From Ardenticatenaceae bacterium (GTDB lineage Bacteria > Chloroflexota > Anaerolineae > Promineifilales > Promineifilaceae): a DNA stretch of 64,000 nt. The stretch is from NCBI GenBank assembly GCA_020634375.1, contig JACKBX010000004.1:434001-498000 (forward strand). The letters are read 5' to 3'. The notes beneath the pieces are model-generated. The model made no database searches and was not told the DNA's origin. It was given only the letters and a program-made list of their open reading frames with translations. Positions 26,601-34,247 of this stretch are shown here, one piece after another. Numbering within the stretch: the stretch's first letter is position 1; every line of letters starts with the position of its first letter. The translations under genes and the position numbers were made by a program.

Positions 26601-26958
26601 GTTGGTGGACATCATCTTCGATTTTGGCGAAGGGGGGATGGGAGCCGGTCTGCTGCCGTCTGGCCCGGCGAGCAACTATCGTTTGCTGCGTTTGGAACCT
26701 CCAGCTACCCAGTTTGAAGACATTACCAGCGCTTGTACGGAGAGCGTTTCGTACTATGGCGATCAGGTTGTTTTCCGTAATGTGGATGCGACTTGTTTGG
26801 GGAGCAGCTTTACTTTGGGGACGATTGACGTTGTGAATTCGCCAACGGCCGTTATCCTGCAATCCATTTCCGCCACCAGCCAGGTTGGATGGGTTGGTTT
26901 GTTAGTCGGCTTGTTGGCGTTGGGGCTGACCGCGCTGCGGCTGCGTCGTCCGCGTTAA
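23629..26958 (+). CDS. Secreted IgGFc-binding-like / GEVED / LamG-like surface protein with sorting-like tail
   Basis: 1109 residues. The signal peptide KLSGLLALALLAGSLLVFAP is nearly identical to that of the previous gene. Residues about 40-460 resemble the IgGFc-binding N-terminal family (HYLFLSTPEASAVSVTV, VMATEDNTTINF, PIAVNTGNW, VYVYQTLSG). About 465-640: GEVED domain (DFGDLPAAYNLTLDADNGARH, GWIDWNSDNDFGD, GEVEDHYLRF). About 655-880: concanavalin/LamG-like domain (LITWFKADTGVYSDAG, GCWQDQSGN, IIVENYLQAKYND). The tail is PTAVILQSISATSQVGW, a hydrophobic helix and LRLRRPR. Likely a cell-surface adhesin. The lower density of ACGGCCGT and the mosaic domains suggest a history of recombination. 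It is followed by a strong terminator. Confidence 0.85.
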   Translation: MKTQTRNNLFKLSGLLALALLAGSLLVFAPAQPARAQLDVVHYIPPVLSFATGNHYLFLSTPEASAVSVTVQDGSGATLWSGTVSNASPQQISINANVINANLAELNTVSTRGLIITASAPIYANVRHLTPYHGGSLTAKGLAGLGMRFRVGMMRDSLTTSSTRGSFIAVMATEDNTTINFGEFKPGVVFYGTTTSGTPLTTAPFAVTLDANESYVIGIRDNLYGGTADLNDINGTLIVSDKPIAVNTGNWLGSPATTGNDLDFDQTIPENLLGSEYILMQGNGTGTQETPIVIATLDSTSLTVNGGTVTCTNGTTLPMNAGEYCFLDGNYSANGNLLIQATHPVYVYQTLSGANSFSNMGMNFIPPVNLSSASSVDNIPNVSFIGSATINILARSGATVNINGSPIGVAPAAVTGTPDWVTYGVTGLTGNVAVSSDAPVAVQFVNYSGFIGAAGYYSGLPLIYRDFGDLPAAYNLTLDADNGARHTTSGLYLGTSVDDETDGQESPDAGRSASSGDDGTDTDDENGIGVVGTWQEGVNGGTVDVVVTGGNGCLSGWIDWNSDNDFGDTDEQPFDMVAVSVGTNRLSFDIPAGVLPSQDFYDIFSRFRLSPDGVAQGDCSDDPTLALTGLVIGGEVEDHYLRFSRPTGTGPGGVGTTDSNSALITWFKADTGVYSDAGCSVTAVNGGSVGCWQDQSGNALAAVPIGSAPTFIASGQNGQSGISFSNTPLRTGLIDSLTKPWFTSQSTGFLTSLADNNTQSSQILISDPYNCSGDIFFFTAPYGNTVYFDMGSCSPPGRISTPFNSAGAFHIWGFRSAVGQEIYKNGALQVSDGDVGTYNPSGDRLSIGEGDFQGDIVEIIMYNTANNNARRIIVENYLQAKYNDSSVDNLTVATDVYDGDTTANGNFDLDVAGIGQEADGDNWMAHSAGIIVQDVSFLQDSGDYLLFGHNAPTNDHTSADVPTTGDWDGIDDARWVRHWYFDRTDVGVSGGLVDIIFDFGEGGMGAGLLPSGPASNYRLLRLEPPATQFEDITSACTESVSYYGDQVVFRNVDATCLGSSFTLGTIDVVNSPTAVILQSISATSQVGWVGLLVGLLALGLTALRLRRPR

Positions 26959-26988
26959 TTGTTCATTATTCATTGTTGTTCATTATTG

Positions 26989-27021
26989 AAACGGCCGTTG
27001 CCCAGCAACGGCCGTTTTTTT
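26989..27021 (+). terminator. Strong intrinsic terminator built from two ACGGCCGT sites
   Basis: AAACGGCCGTTGC (26989-27001) pairs perfectly with GCAACGGCCGTTT (27005-27017) across a 3-nt loop and is followed by a seven-T run. It ends the secreted-protein block. Confidence 0.9.
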
Positions 27022-27039
27022 ATTCCCATTATCCCTGGT

Positions 27040-27068
27040 TTGACTTCATAACTGCCCACCGATAGAAT
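27040..27068 (+). promoter_or_regulatory. Sigma-70-type promoter for plsX-fabF
   Basis: TTGACT (27040-27045), a 17-bp spacer and TAGAAT (27063-27068), 50 bp before the plsX start. It lies just after the terminator of the previous unit. No FapR-like inverted repeat was seen beside it. Confidence 0.6.
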
Positions 27069-27118
27069 CATCCCCTACTTATCAATAAACCCATCTTGAC
27101 CCCAAAAGTGAGTGACGT

Positions 27119-28117
27119 ATGCGAATTGTTGTGGATGCGATGGGCAGCGATGATCATCCCACCCCGGATGTGGAAGGGGCTGTGTTGGCTGCCCGTGAAT
27201 TTGGTGAAACCATTGTTTTAGTCGGTGATCAGAGCCAGATTGAAGCAGAACTGGCAAAGCATCGCACAACCGGCCTTGCCATCGAAGTGCAACATGCCAG
27301 CCAGCAAGTGACGATGACGGATAAGCCCTCTGAGGTAGTGAAGGGCAAACCGGATTCCTCAATGCATGTGGGGCTGCAAATGGTGCGCGATGGGAAGGCG
27401 GATGCCTTTGTTTCCGCAGGGAACACGGGCGGCATTTTAGGCATTGCTATGCTGCGCCGTATTGGTGTGGGGCGCATTCCTGGTGTAAAGCGGCCAGCAA
27501 TGGGAGTGGTGTTTCCCATTGAGACACGGCCGTTACTCATGGACAATGGCGCCAATGCCGACTGCAAACCCGACTGGCTGGTACAGTTCGCATTGATGTC
27601 CAGTCTGTATGTGGAACGTGTGCTGGAAATTGAAAATCCTCGCGTGGCCCTCATTTCTAATGGCGAAGAAGAAGGTAAAGGCAACCAACTCATCAAAGAA
27701 ACGATTCCTCTGCTGCAAGCCAGCGGCTTAAACTACGTTGGCAACGTGGAGCCAAAAGAGTTTATGCACGGCGAGGCACATATCGGCATTACGGATGGCT
27801 TTACGGGTAATATTATGATGAAGACGGCAGAAGCGATTGCCGGATATATGTCCAACCTGATCCGTGATTCGTTGATGGCAAACCCGCTGACGATTATTGG
27901 CGGGCTGCTGGCTCGGGCTGCTTTTGCCAAGGTGCGGGGGCGGCTGAACCCGGATGAGGTGGGTGGTGCGCCGCTGTTGGGGGTGAATGGGGTGGTCATT
28001 ATTGCGCACGGCCGTTCCAATGCCTATGCCATCAAACAAGCCATTGGGCAGGCGCGGCGCATGGTGGAAAAAGAGGTTGTGGCGGCGATTACTGAGGGCA
28101 TGAAAGCTGTTAGCTAA
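27119..28117 (+). CDS. plsX: Phosphate acyltransferase PlsX
   Basis: 332 residues, full length. Motifs: MRIVVDAMGSDDHPTPDVEGA at the N-terminus, SMHVGLQMVRDGKADAFVSAGNTGG, DNGANADCKPDWLVQFA, ALISNGEEEGKGNQL, GEAHIGITDGFTGNIMMKTAEA and the C-terminal GGAPLLGVNGVVIIAHGRSNA. PlsX makes acyl-phosphate from acyl-ACP for PlsY, which is encoded at 43.4-44.1 kb on the other strand. It begins the plsX-fabF lipid unit. The ribosome binding site is weak. Confidence 0.96.
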   Translation: MRIVVDAMGSDDHPTPDVEGAVLAAREFGETIVLVGDQSQIEAELAKHRTTGLAIEVQHASQQVTMTDKPSEVVKGKPDSSMHVGLQMVRDGKADAFVSAGNTGGILGIAMLRRIGVGRIPGVKRPAMGVVFPIETRPLLMDNGANADCKPDWLVQFALMSSLYVERVLEIENPRVALISNGEEEGKGNQLIKETIPLLQASGLNYVGNVEPKEFMHGEAHIGITDGFTGNIMMKTAEAIAGYMSNLIRDSLMANPLTIIGGLLARAAFAKVRGRLNPDEVGGAPLLGVNGVVIIAHGRSNAYAIKQAIGQARRMVEKEVVAAITEGMKAVS

Positions 28118-28118
28118 A

Positions 28119-28136
28119 AGCTATTAGCTAATAGCT
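28119..28136. repeat. 18-bp perfect palindrome between plsX and fabF
   Basis: AGCTATTAGCTAATAGCT is fully self-complementary and belongs to the TAGC-type intergenic word family. It follows the plsX stop immediately and precedes the GGAG of fabF. Confidence 0.7.
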
Positions 28137-28150
28137 GGAAAAGGAGACGT

Positions 28151-29422
28151 ATGACGAATTACCAGGACGCACGGGGACGCCCTCGTGTGGTCATTACCGG
28201 GATGGGGGCGATGACGCCGTTGGGACATACGGCTGAGGAGAGTTGGCAGAGTTTGCTAGACGGCCGTTCTGGCATCGGCCCTATTACCCAGTTTGATTCC
28301 AGCGGGCTGCCCGTGCACATTGCCGGTGAAGTGAAGGATTTCAGTCCCAAAGAGTTTATGGATTTCAAAATGGCGCGGCGCGTTTCCCGTTCCTCCCAGT
28401 TGGCGGTGGCGGCGGCGCGAATGGCGTTGGCTGATGCGGGGCTGCCCGATCCCCTGCCTGACCCAGAGCGAGCCGGTGTCCTCATTGGCACGGGTGTGGG
28501 CGGGTTTGAGGTGGCTGATCGCGAGGTGGCGATTTTACGCAGTAAGGGGTTTAGCCGTGTTAGCCCCTTTGCGATGACTGGCTTTATTCCCAATATGCCC
28601 AGCCATCATGTTAGCCAGATGGCTGGCGCGCTGGGGCCAATTAGCACGGTGGTGGCAGCCTGTGCCACCGGCAACCAGGCGATTGGTGAGGCGATGGGGT
28701 TCATAAGGAACGGCCGTGCTGATTTAGTCATCACCGGCGGCGTAGAAGGGCTGATTCACGAGGCCGCTATTGCCGGGTTCGCGGCCATGCGTGCCCTGTC
28801 TTTGCGTAATGACGAACCAGAACGTGCCAGTCGCCCCTTCGATAAAGATCGCGATGGCTTTATTCTCAGCGAGGGTGCGGGAGCGCTGATCATCGAGCGC
28901 ATGGATCATGCCGTAGCCAGAGGGGCGCGTATTTATGCGGAATTGTTGGGCTATGCTTCCTCATCAGATGCCTATCACGTGGCCGTGCCCGACCCGGAAG
29001 CGGCCGGATCGCGGCGGGCGATGCAGTGGGCGCTGGAAGATGCTGGACAATCGCTAGAGGCAGTAGATTACATCAACGCGCATGGCACAAGTACGCAAGT
29101 CAATGACGCAATGGAAACATTGGCGATCAAAAAATTATTTGGCGAGCGAGCTTATGAGATTCCGGTCAGTAGTAGTAAATCCGTGTTGGGACATGCGATG
29201 GGTGGTACTGGGGCAATTGAGGCGATTTTCTGCGCGTATGCACTGTATCATGGCATGATTCCACCAACCTGGAATTATGAGACGCCAGACCCGGAATGCG
29301 ACTTGGATTATGTGCCTAATGCGCCGCGCCGCGCTCGTTTGCGGACGGCGCTTTCAAATTCATTTGGTCTGGGTGGGCAAAATGCCTGCCTGTTGTTTGG
29401 AGCCAATCAGGCGGCTAGCTAG
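28151..29422 (+). CDS. fabF: 3-oxoacyl-ACP synthase II (FabF)
   Basis: 423 residues. GGAG at about 28142 serves ATG 28151. The Cys-His-His triad of elongating condensing enzymes is present: Cys in VVAACATGNQAIGEA, His in NAHGTSTQVND and His in SKSVLGHAMGGTGAIEA, plus the C-terminal SNSFGLGGQNACLLF. It condenses acyl-ACP with malonyl-ACP in fatty acid synthesis. The N-terminus (RPRVVITGMGAMTPLG) is canonical. Its stop codon lies within an inverted TAGCTAGT/ACTAGCTA pair (29416-29423/29431-29438). Confidence 0.96.
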   Translation: MTNYQDARGRPRVVITGMGAMTPLGHTAEESWQSLLDGRSGIGPITQFDSSGLPVHIAGEVKDFSPKEFMDFKMARRVSRSSQLAVAAARMALADAGLPDPLPDPERAGVLIGTGVGGFEVADREVAILRSKGFSRVSPFAMTGFIPNMPSHHVSQMAGALGPISTVVAACATGNQAIGEAMGFIRNGRADLVITGGVEGLIHEAAIAGFAAMRALSLRNDEPERASRPFDKDRDGFILSEGAGALIIERMDHAVARGARIYAELLGYASSSDAYHVAVPDPEAAGSRRAMQWALEDAGQSLEAVDYINAHGTSTQVNDAMETLAIKKLFGERAYEIPVSSSKSVLGHAMGGTGAIEAIFCAYALYHGMIPPTWNYETPDPECDLDYVPNAPRRARLRTALSNSFGLGGQNACLLFGANQAAS

Positions 29423-29447
29423 TTGGGCTGACTAGCTATGGAGAGAT

Positions 29448-30197
29448 ATGGTTATTTTACGAGATGATGAACGAATTGCGCGGATGCGGCGATTGAGTCA
29501 ATATACCAGTTTGCTAGGAATTGCGGCCTTGTTGGGTGGGATGGTGATTGCGTTTACGAATCCAGAGCGCTTTTTTGTGTATGAACTGTTGGCGTTGATG
29601 GCCGGCTGGTTGTTGTCACAGGTGGGTGTGTATTTGGGGCATCGTTATATTCGCAGCCCCCGCCCCGATGAGGCGTTGGATAAGGAAGTGCGGCGTGTGG
29701 CGAGGAACGGCCGTATGTACCATTACCTTCTCCCTGCCCCTCACGTTTTGCTGCTGCCGCAGGGGATTGTTATTTTCATTGCTAAATTTCAGGGCGGCAA
29801 AATCAGCGTGACAAACGATAAATGGCGACAGACTGGGTTGGGCTTTTTGAACATGCGCAAACTGTTTGGCGGCGAGTCGCTTGGCAATCCCAGTAAAGAG
29901 GCGCAGGCGATGTTGGGGTCAATGGCGAGTTATTTGCAAAAACATGCCCCCAGCGTGGAAGAAGTGCCGATGGCGGCTGTTGTCGTCTTTACTTCAGATG
30001 GCACGCAGGAAATTGACGTCAATAGCGCCAGTGTGCCGGTTGTGCATTACAAAAAATTGCGTGGCTTTTTGCGGCAACAGTGGCAAAAGGGCGGGCCAGC
30101 GCCATTGTCCACCGCAGATTACGAGGCCATTCGCGCCGCCTTTGACCAGAAAGCGTCCCATTTGCTTGAGATACAGGCAGAGGATGAAGCAGAGTAG
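29448..30197 (+). CDS. NERD-like membrane-associated protein, unknown function
   Basis: 249 residues. Two adjacent TM helices (about 21-38 and 42-62) are followed by a cytoplasmic domain that starts EALDKEVRRVARNGRMYHYLLPAPHVLLLPQGIVIFIAKFQGGKIS. This arrangement and the later VVVFTSDGTQEIDVNSASVPVVHYKKLRGFL resemble nuclease-related-domain (NERD) proteins. The catalytic residues of the nuclease fold are not obvious, so activity is uncertain. It sits 25 bp after fabF and 11 bp before the MBL-fold gene, probably in one transcript. Confidence 0.6.
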   Translation: MVILRDDERIARMRRLSQYTSLLGIAALLGGMVIAFTNPERFFVYELLALMAGWLLSQVGVYLGHRYIRSPRPDEALDKEVRRVARNGRMYHYLLPAPHVLLLPQGIVIFIAKFQGGKISVTNDKWRQTGLGFLNMRKLFGGESLGNPSKEAQAMLGSMASYLQKHAPSVEEVPMAAVVVFTSDGTQEIDVNSASVPVVHYKKLRGFLRQQWQKGGPAPLSTADYEAIRAAFDQKASHLLEIQAEDEAE

Positions 30198-30208
30198 GGA
30201 GGCATTGT

Positions 30209-30910
30209 ATGGCGCGGGAAATTGCTTCCGGTGTTTATTGGATTGATGGTGATGGTAGTAACTTCTATCTTTGCGTGGAGGAAGATGGCCTGACGTTGAT
30301 TGACTCTGGTATGCCGCGTCGCGAAGGGTTGGTATGGGAGTTGATCGCTTCGCTGGGGCGACCGCGCACGGATTTGAAGCGTATCGTCATCACGCACGCA
30401 GACCTGGATCACGCTGGCAGTGTGGCGGCGTTGCAGGCGGAGTCTGGGGCGACGGTGTATGCGGGGGAGGAAACGGCCGTACTCTTGCCCACCGGTAAAT
30501 CTCCCAAGCATTTGCCCTTATTGATGCATTTGCTTACCAAGCTGATACATTATAAACCTGTTCCGGCTAAGGTCATTGAGGTCTTTCGTGATGGGGATGA
30601 CCTCCCGATTTTGGGCGGTTTGCAGGTGTTGGCAACCCCTGGGCACACGACAGACCATTTCTCGCTATATCATCCGTCAACTGGTGTGTTGTTCACAGGG
30701 GACGCATTGAATCATCGAGATGATACATTGCAAATGACACCCCCCCGTATTACGGCCGATCTGGATGCGGCACGGCAGTCGGCGCTGCGCTTGTTAGCAA
30801 TATCCCCGGCTGTGTTTGCTTGTGGGCATGGCACACCTCTGGCAACGCACACGTCTGATGATGTGATGCGGTTGTTTAATGAACTGCGCGGCGAGGGCAA
30901 CGGCCGTTAA
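30209..30910 (+). CDS. MBL-fold metallo-hydrolase
   Basis: 233 residues. Metal-binding motifs of the metallo-beta-lactamase fold: THADLDHAGSV (HxDxDH form, first His replaced by the TH of the motif), LATPGHTTDHFSLY, LFTGDALNHRDD and ACGHGTPL. Similar small proteins are glyoxalase II-like or quorum-lactone hydrolases; the substrate is unknown. GGGAGG precedes ATG 30209. The gene ends in an ACGGCCGT site at the stop codon. Confidence 0.88.
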   Translation: MAREIASGVYWIDGDGSNFYLCVEEDGLTLIDSGMPRREGLVWELIASLGRPRTDLKRIVITHADLDHAGSVAALQAESGATVYAGEETAVLLPTGKSPKHLPLLMHLLTKLIHYKPVPAKVIEVFRDGDDLPILGGLQVLATPGHTTDHFSLYHPSTGVLFTGDALNHRDDTLQMTPPRITADLDAARQSALRLLAISPAVFACGHGTPLATHTSDDVMRLFNELRGEGNGR

Positions 30911-30955
30911 CCACACATCCCCCATTTACCCACAAATAATTGAGGAGTAAGCAAA

Positions 30956-31636
30956 ATGCCATTTACCAATCGTTCCGTACTCGATAAACATCTGATGACC
31001 TTGCAAGAAAAACTCCTGCAAATGACCAGTCTAATAGATACAGCCACCGAACAAGCCTTAAATGCTTTAAGCACGCGTGACATTCAATTAGCGGAGCAGG
31101 TGATTGTAGGAGACGAAGAAATTAACCGGCTTCGGCATGACGTAGAGGAGTTGGCTCATCTGGTATTGGCAACTCAACAGCCAGCCGCCGGTGATTTGCG
31201 TACCATTATCGCCTCCACACATGTAGCCGTAGAATTAGAGCGCATGGGCGATCATGCATCCGGCATCGCCCGCCTGGTTTTGCGCATGGAAGAGGAAGAA
31301 GATATTGATAACTTGCACAAATTGCCCAAAATGTGCAAACGCGCTCGCAAAATGTTGCAAGAAAGCATCCAGGCATTCATCGAACGAGATACCAATCTTG
31401 CATTTCAAATGATGAAGCGAGATGAAAAGTTGGATAATCAATACAATCGACTGTTTCGTGAAACCATAAAAGAAATGAAAAATGAAGCCTATGCTCAACG
31501 TGCTACATACCTTCTTTGGGTTGGGCACAATCTGGAGCGCATTGGTGATCGCGCTATTAATATAGCTGAGCGAGTCATTTTTATGATTACAGGCGAATTT
31601 GTGGAAAATGTTGGCGACCTGGATGATTTGACATAA
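30956..31636 (+). CDS. phoU: Phosphate uptake regulator PhoU
   Basis: 226 residues, two three-helix bundles. Each bundle carries the metal-cluster motif: VELERMGDHASGIARLV and HNLERIGDRAINIAERV, with upstream GDEEINRLRHDVEELAH and DEKLDNQYNRLFRE. PhoU restrains phosphate import and PhoR signalling. No pst or phoR gene is in this window, so it stands apart from its usual operon. It has a GAGGAG-like site before ATG. Base composition is more AT-rich than its neighbours, and it lies in the 3.7-kb stretch without ACGGCCGT. Confidence 0.93.
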   Translation: MPFTNRSVLDKHLMTLQEKLLQMTSLIDTATEQALNALSTRDIQLAEQVIVGDEEINRLRHDVEELAHLVLATQQPAAGDLRTIIASTHVAVELERMGDHASGIARLVLRMEEEEDIDNLHKLPKMCKRARKMLQESIQAFIERDTNLAFQMMKRDEKLDNQYNRLFRETIKEMKNEAYAQRATYLLWVGHNLERIGDRAINIAERVIFMITGEFVENVGDLDDLT

Positions 31637-31846
31637 CAGAATTCCCGCTGCCCAGGTTGACAAGCAAAGGGCTAACAACTAGAATTCTGCTAATCTTGCA
31701 ATTTTGCGTCCATCTCTAAAGGAGGTGATTCGCCACAGATAAAAACGAACAATAGAAACCACAGTTAACTTGTTGCTAGCAAACGCTAGTGAACTTTTAT
31801 GATTTGGTTGTAGATTAACAAAAGATTGAATCTCTTGGAGGAGAAA

Positions 31847-33043
31847 ATGAAACGCACCTTACTTTTTGTTTTGTTGACAGCCTTGCTGGCTATGTTGTTG
31901 GGCGCTTGTGGCGGCCAACAGTTAGAATGTGACGACCCCTTAGGTTGTGTCGAAGTAGCTCCTGGCGATCCCATCGTCATTGCTTCCGCTCTGGTTATTA
32001 CCGGCCCCAATGAACAGTTAGGCCTTGATTCACAATATGGTGTAGAAATCGCCATCGACTTCAAGGGTGAAGTATTGGGCCACGAGGTTCAACTCCAGCC
32101 AGAAGATGATGGATGTAGTGCTGAGGGTGGACAAACCTCTGCCCAGAAAATTGTTTCTAACCCACAAATTGTGGGTGTTATTGGTACAAGCTGTTCTGGT
32201 GCCGGTGTACCCGCTTCCAAAATTATTTCTGACGCCGGTTACACAATGATTTCCCCCTCCAACACCGCTCCAGTATTGACGGATGCTGCCACTCACGAAG
32301 CTGGTTATCTGCGTACTGCGCACAACGATAAGGTGCAGGGCGCGGCAATGGCCGACTATGCTTACAATGTTTTGGGCGTACGTAAAGCCGCAGCCATCCA
32401 TGATGGCGATCCTTACACAGAAGGGTTGGCAAGCGTATTCCGTGATTCCTTCACAGAACTGGGTGGCGAAATTGTGGCCTTTGAAGGTGAAGCCCCCGAT
32501 GCAACCAACGTCGAGCCGCTTTTGACGACAGTGGCGGCTGCTGGCCCCGAATTTGTTTATTACCCAGTTTTCATCCCCTTGGGTTCTCTGATCACTAAAA
32601 CTGCAAAAGAAATTGATGCCCTGGATGGTGTGTATTTGGCTGCTGCAGATGGTGTGCAGTCCCCAGACTTCTTGGAAGCTGCGGGGAGTGCTGCTGAGGG
32701 CATGTATGTATCTGGCCCAGACTTGAATTTTGCCAATGAGACTTATGATCGGTTGCTGACAAGCTATCAGGAAAAGTATGGCACGGAGCCATTGTCCGTC
32801 TTCCACGCACATGCGTTTGATGCCACAACCATTTTGTTGAATGCGATTGAAGAGGTTGCGCAACAAGGTGATGATGGTACGCTCTTGATCGGCCGTCAGG
32901 CACTGCGTGATGCCGTGTTTGCTACTTCTGGTTATCAAGGCGTGACAGGTTCGTTGACCTGTGATGCGAATGGTGACTGTGCGGATCCGAAAATTTCGGT
33001 TAGCCAGGTTCAGAATGGCGAATTTGTTGCTATTTGGCCCTAA
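31847..33043 (+). CDS. livJ: Branched-chain amino-acid-type ABC transporter substrate-binding lipoprotein
   Basis: 398 residues from ATG 31847 behind TTGGAGGAG. Lipobox LLGACGG (Cys about residue 21). Then LECDDPLGCVEVAPGDPIVI leads into a type-1 periplasmic binding fold: QYGVEIAIDFKGEVLGHEVQL, VIGTSCSGAGVPASKII and DGDPYTEGLASVF. It delivers branched-chain or other amino acids to the LivHM channel. The 125-bp gap to livH contains two hairpins, fitting the usual higher expression of the binding protein. The 210-bp gap upstream holds no gene. Confidence 0.92.
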   Translation: MKRTLLFVLLTALLAMLLGACGGQQLECDDPLGCVEVAPGDPIVIASALVITGPNEQLGLDSQYGVEIAIDFKGEVLGHEVQLQPEDDGCSAEGGQTSAQKIVSNPQIVGVIGTSCSGAGVPASKIISDAGYTMISPSNTAPVLTDAATHEAGYLRTAHNDKVQGAAMADYAYNVLGVRKAAAIHDGDPYTEGLASVFRDSFTELGGEIVAFEGEAPDATNVEPLLTTVAAAGPEFVYYPVFIPLGSLITKTAKEIDALDGVYLAAADGVQSPDFLEAAGSAAEGMYVSGPDLNFANETYDRLLTSYQEKYGTEPLSVFHAHAFDATTILLNAIEEVAQQGDDGTLLIGRQALRDAVFATSGYQGVTGSLTCDANGDCADPKISVSQVQNGEFVAIWP

Positions 33044-33064
33044 AATTTAGTGATGTAGTTATAA

Positions 33065-33134
33065 AGCCTGGGGTTATTTACTCCAGGCTCTTTAACTGCC
33101 ATTGTAAATAGGCTCCTGGCTTGTCCGGAGCCTG
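33065..33134 (+). terminator. Two hairpins between livJ and livH with alternative pairing
   Basis: AGCCTGG (33065-33071) pairs with CCAGGCT (33083-33089). GGCTCC (33111-33116) pairs with GGAGCC (33127-33132). CAGGCTC (33084-33090) can instead pair with GAGCCTG (33128-33134), so the two structures exclude a third. This could attenuate read-through from livJ into the permease genes. Confidence 0.45.
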
Positions 33135-33169
33135 TTTCATACTTCATTGCAGCGACGGAGCGAGTTCCT

Positions 33170-34240
33170 ATGGCACAACGCTTTAAGGATGTAGACTGGA
33201 TTGGCCTGTTTCTTTGGCTGTTTCGAGCCGCGATCATTGTTCTCGTTTTATGGGGGACTGTGGCCAAGATTTTCTTTGGGGCTGGAAATGCGTATTCAGC
33301 TAGTGACTGGATTGATTTTTTTGTCTCTGGCCTCTCGCAGGGTAGTTTGTATGCCTTGATTGCTTTGGGATATACGCTGGTTTATGGTGTGTTGTTCATG
33401 ATTAATTTTGCTCACGGCGAATTTTTTATGTCGGGCACGATGACAGCGACGGTTTTTATTGCATTGCCTCTCAGCGCCTCTGGTTTTCTGGATCGCAATC
33501 CAATCATTGGCATGTTGATTATATTGGTAGTGGCAATGTCCATTTCTGTGGGTGTTGCGTTGTTGACGGAGCGTATTGCGTATCGGCCGTTGCGCCGTGC
33601 GCCTCGTTTAGTTCCCTTAATCACAGCAATTGGCGCCTCGTTTTTTTGGCAGTATTTTTTCCGTGGCCTTTATGGTTCATCTTTGATCCCATTTCCTGAG
33701 TTGCAGGCTTTGCAAGGTAAGTTCTCCTTTTGGGGCGTGGATATTTTGAAGACTCGCGCTGTCGTGATTGTTTCGTCTGTGATTATGTTAATAGGGTTGT
33801 ATTTCTTTGTGATGCGCACTAAGACGGGAAAAGCAATTCGTGCAGTTGCTGAGGATAAAGATGTGGCTGCGTTGATGGGAATTGACGTTGATCGCACGAT
33901 AGCGATTACGTTTGCGACAGGTGCAGCGATGGCTGGCGCAGCGGGTATCCTTTATGGGCTGGTATTTAGACAGGTTCACTTTTTTATGGGATTTGTACCA
34001 GGTATTAAGGCGTTTACGGCCGCCGTATTAGGTGGGATTGGCAGTATCCCTGGTGCAGCATTAGGTGGCTTGTTCCTGGGCGTTATTGAAGCTGTTGGGC
34101 CGCCATTGTTTCTGGAAGGGTTGGGTATCCCAGGAGGACATCAGTTAAAGGATGTGATTGCATTTACGATGCTGGTGTTGGTCTTGATTTTCCGACCGCA
34201 AGGCATTATTGGCGAGCGGCTGGCTGAGAAGAAGGCGTAA
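33170..34240 (+). CDS. livH: Branched-chain amino acid ABC transporter permease LivH
   Basis: 356 residues, eight or so TM helices. Signature segments: GLSQGSLYALIALGYTLVYGVLFMINFAHGEFFM, AYRPLRRAPRLVPLITAIGAS, GKAIRAVAEDKDVAALMGI (the EAA-like loop touching the ATPase) and AFTAAVLGGIGSIPGAALGG. It forms the channel with LivM. It is followed by livM with a 7-bp gap. An N-terminal extra helix of about 40 residues precedes the standard core. Confidence 0.94.
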   Translation: MAQRFKDVDWIGLFLWLFRAAIIVLVLWGTVAKIFFGAGNAYSASDWIDFFVSGLSQGSLYALIALGYTLVYGVLFMINFAHGEFFMSGTMTATVFIALPLSASGFLDRNPIIGMLIILVVAMSISVGVALLTERIAYRPLRRAPRLVPLITAIGASFFWQYFFRGLYGSSLIPFPELQALQGKFSFWGVDILKTRAVVIVSSVIMLIGLYFFVMRTKTGKAIRAVAEDKDVAALMGIDVDRTIAITFATGAAMAGAAGILYGLVFRQVHFFMGFVPGIKAFTAAVLGGIGSIPGAALGGLFLGVIEAVGPPLFLEGLGIPGGHQLKDVIAFTMLVLVLIFRPQGIIGERLAEKKA

Positions 34241-34247
34241 GGGGTGT

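Noticed and set aside
31637..31846. tRNA or small RNA gene before livJ
   Set aside because: No cloverleaf or T-loop consensus is visible; only short imperfect stems were seen.
32030..32938. Long open frame on the minus strand opposite livJ
   Set aside because: It is the mirror of a clear binding-protein gene; its translation has no recognisable domain or ribosome binding site.
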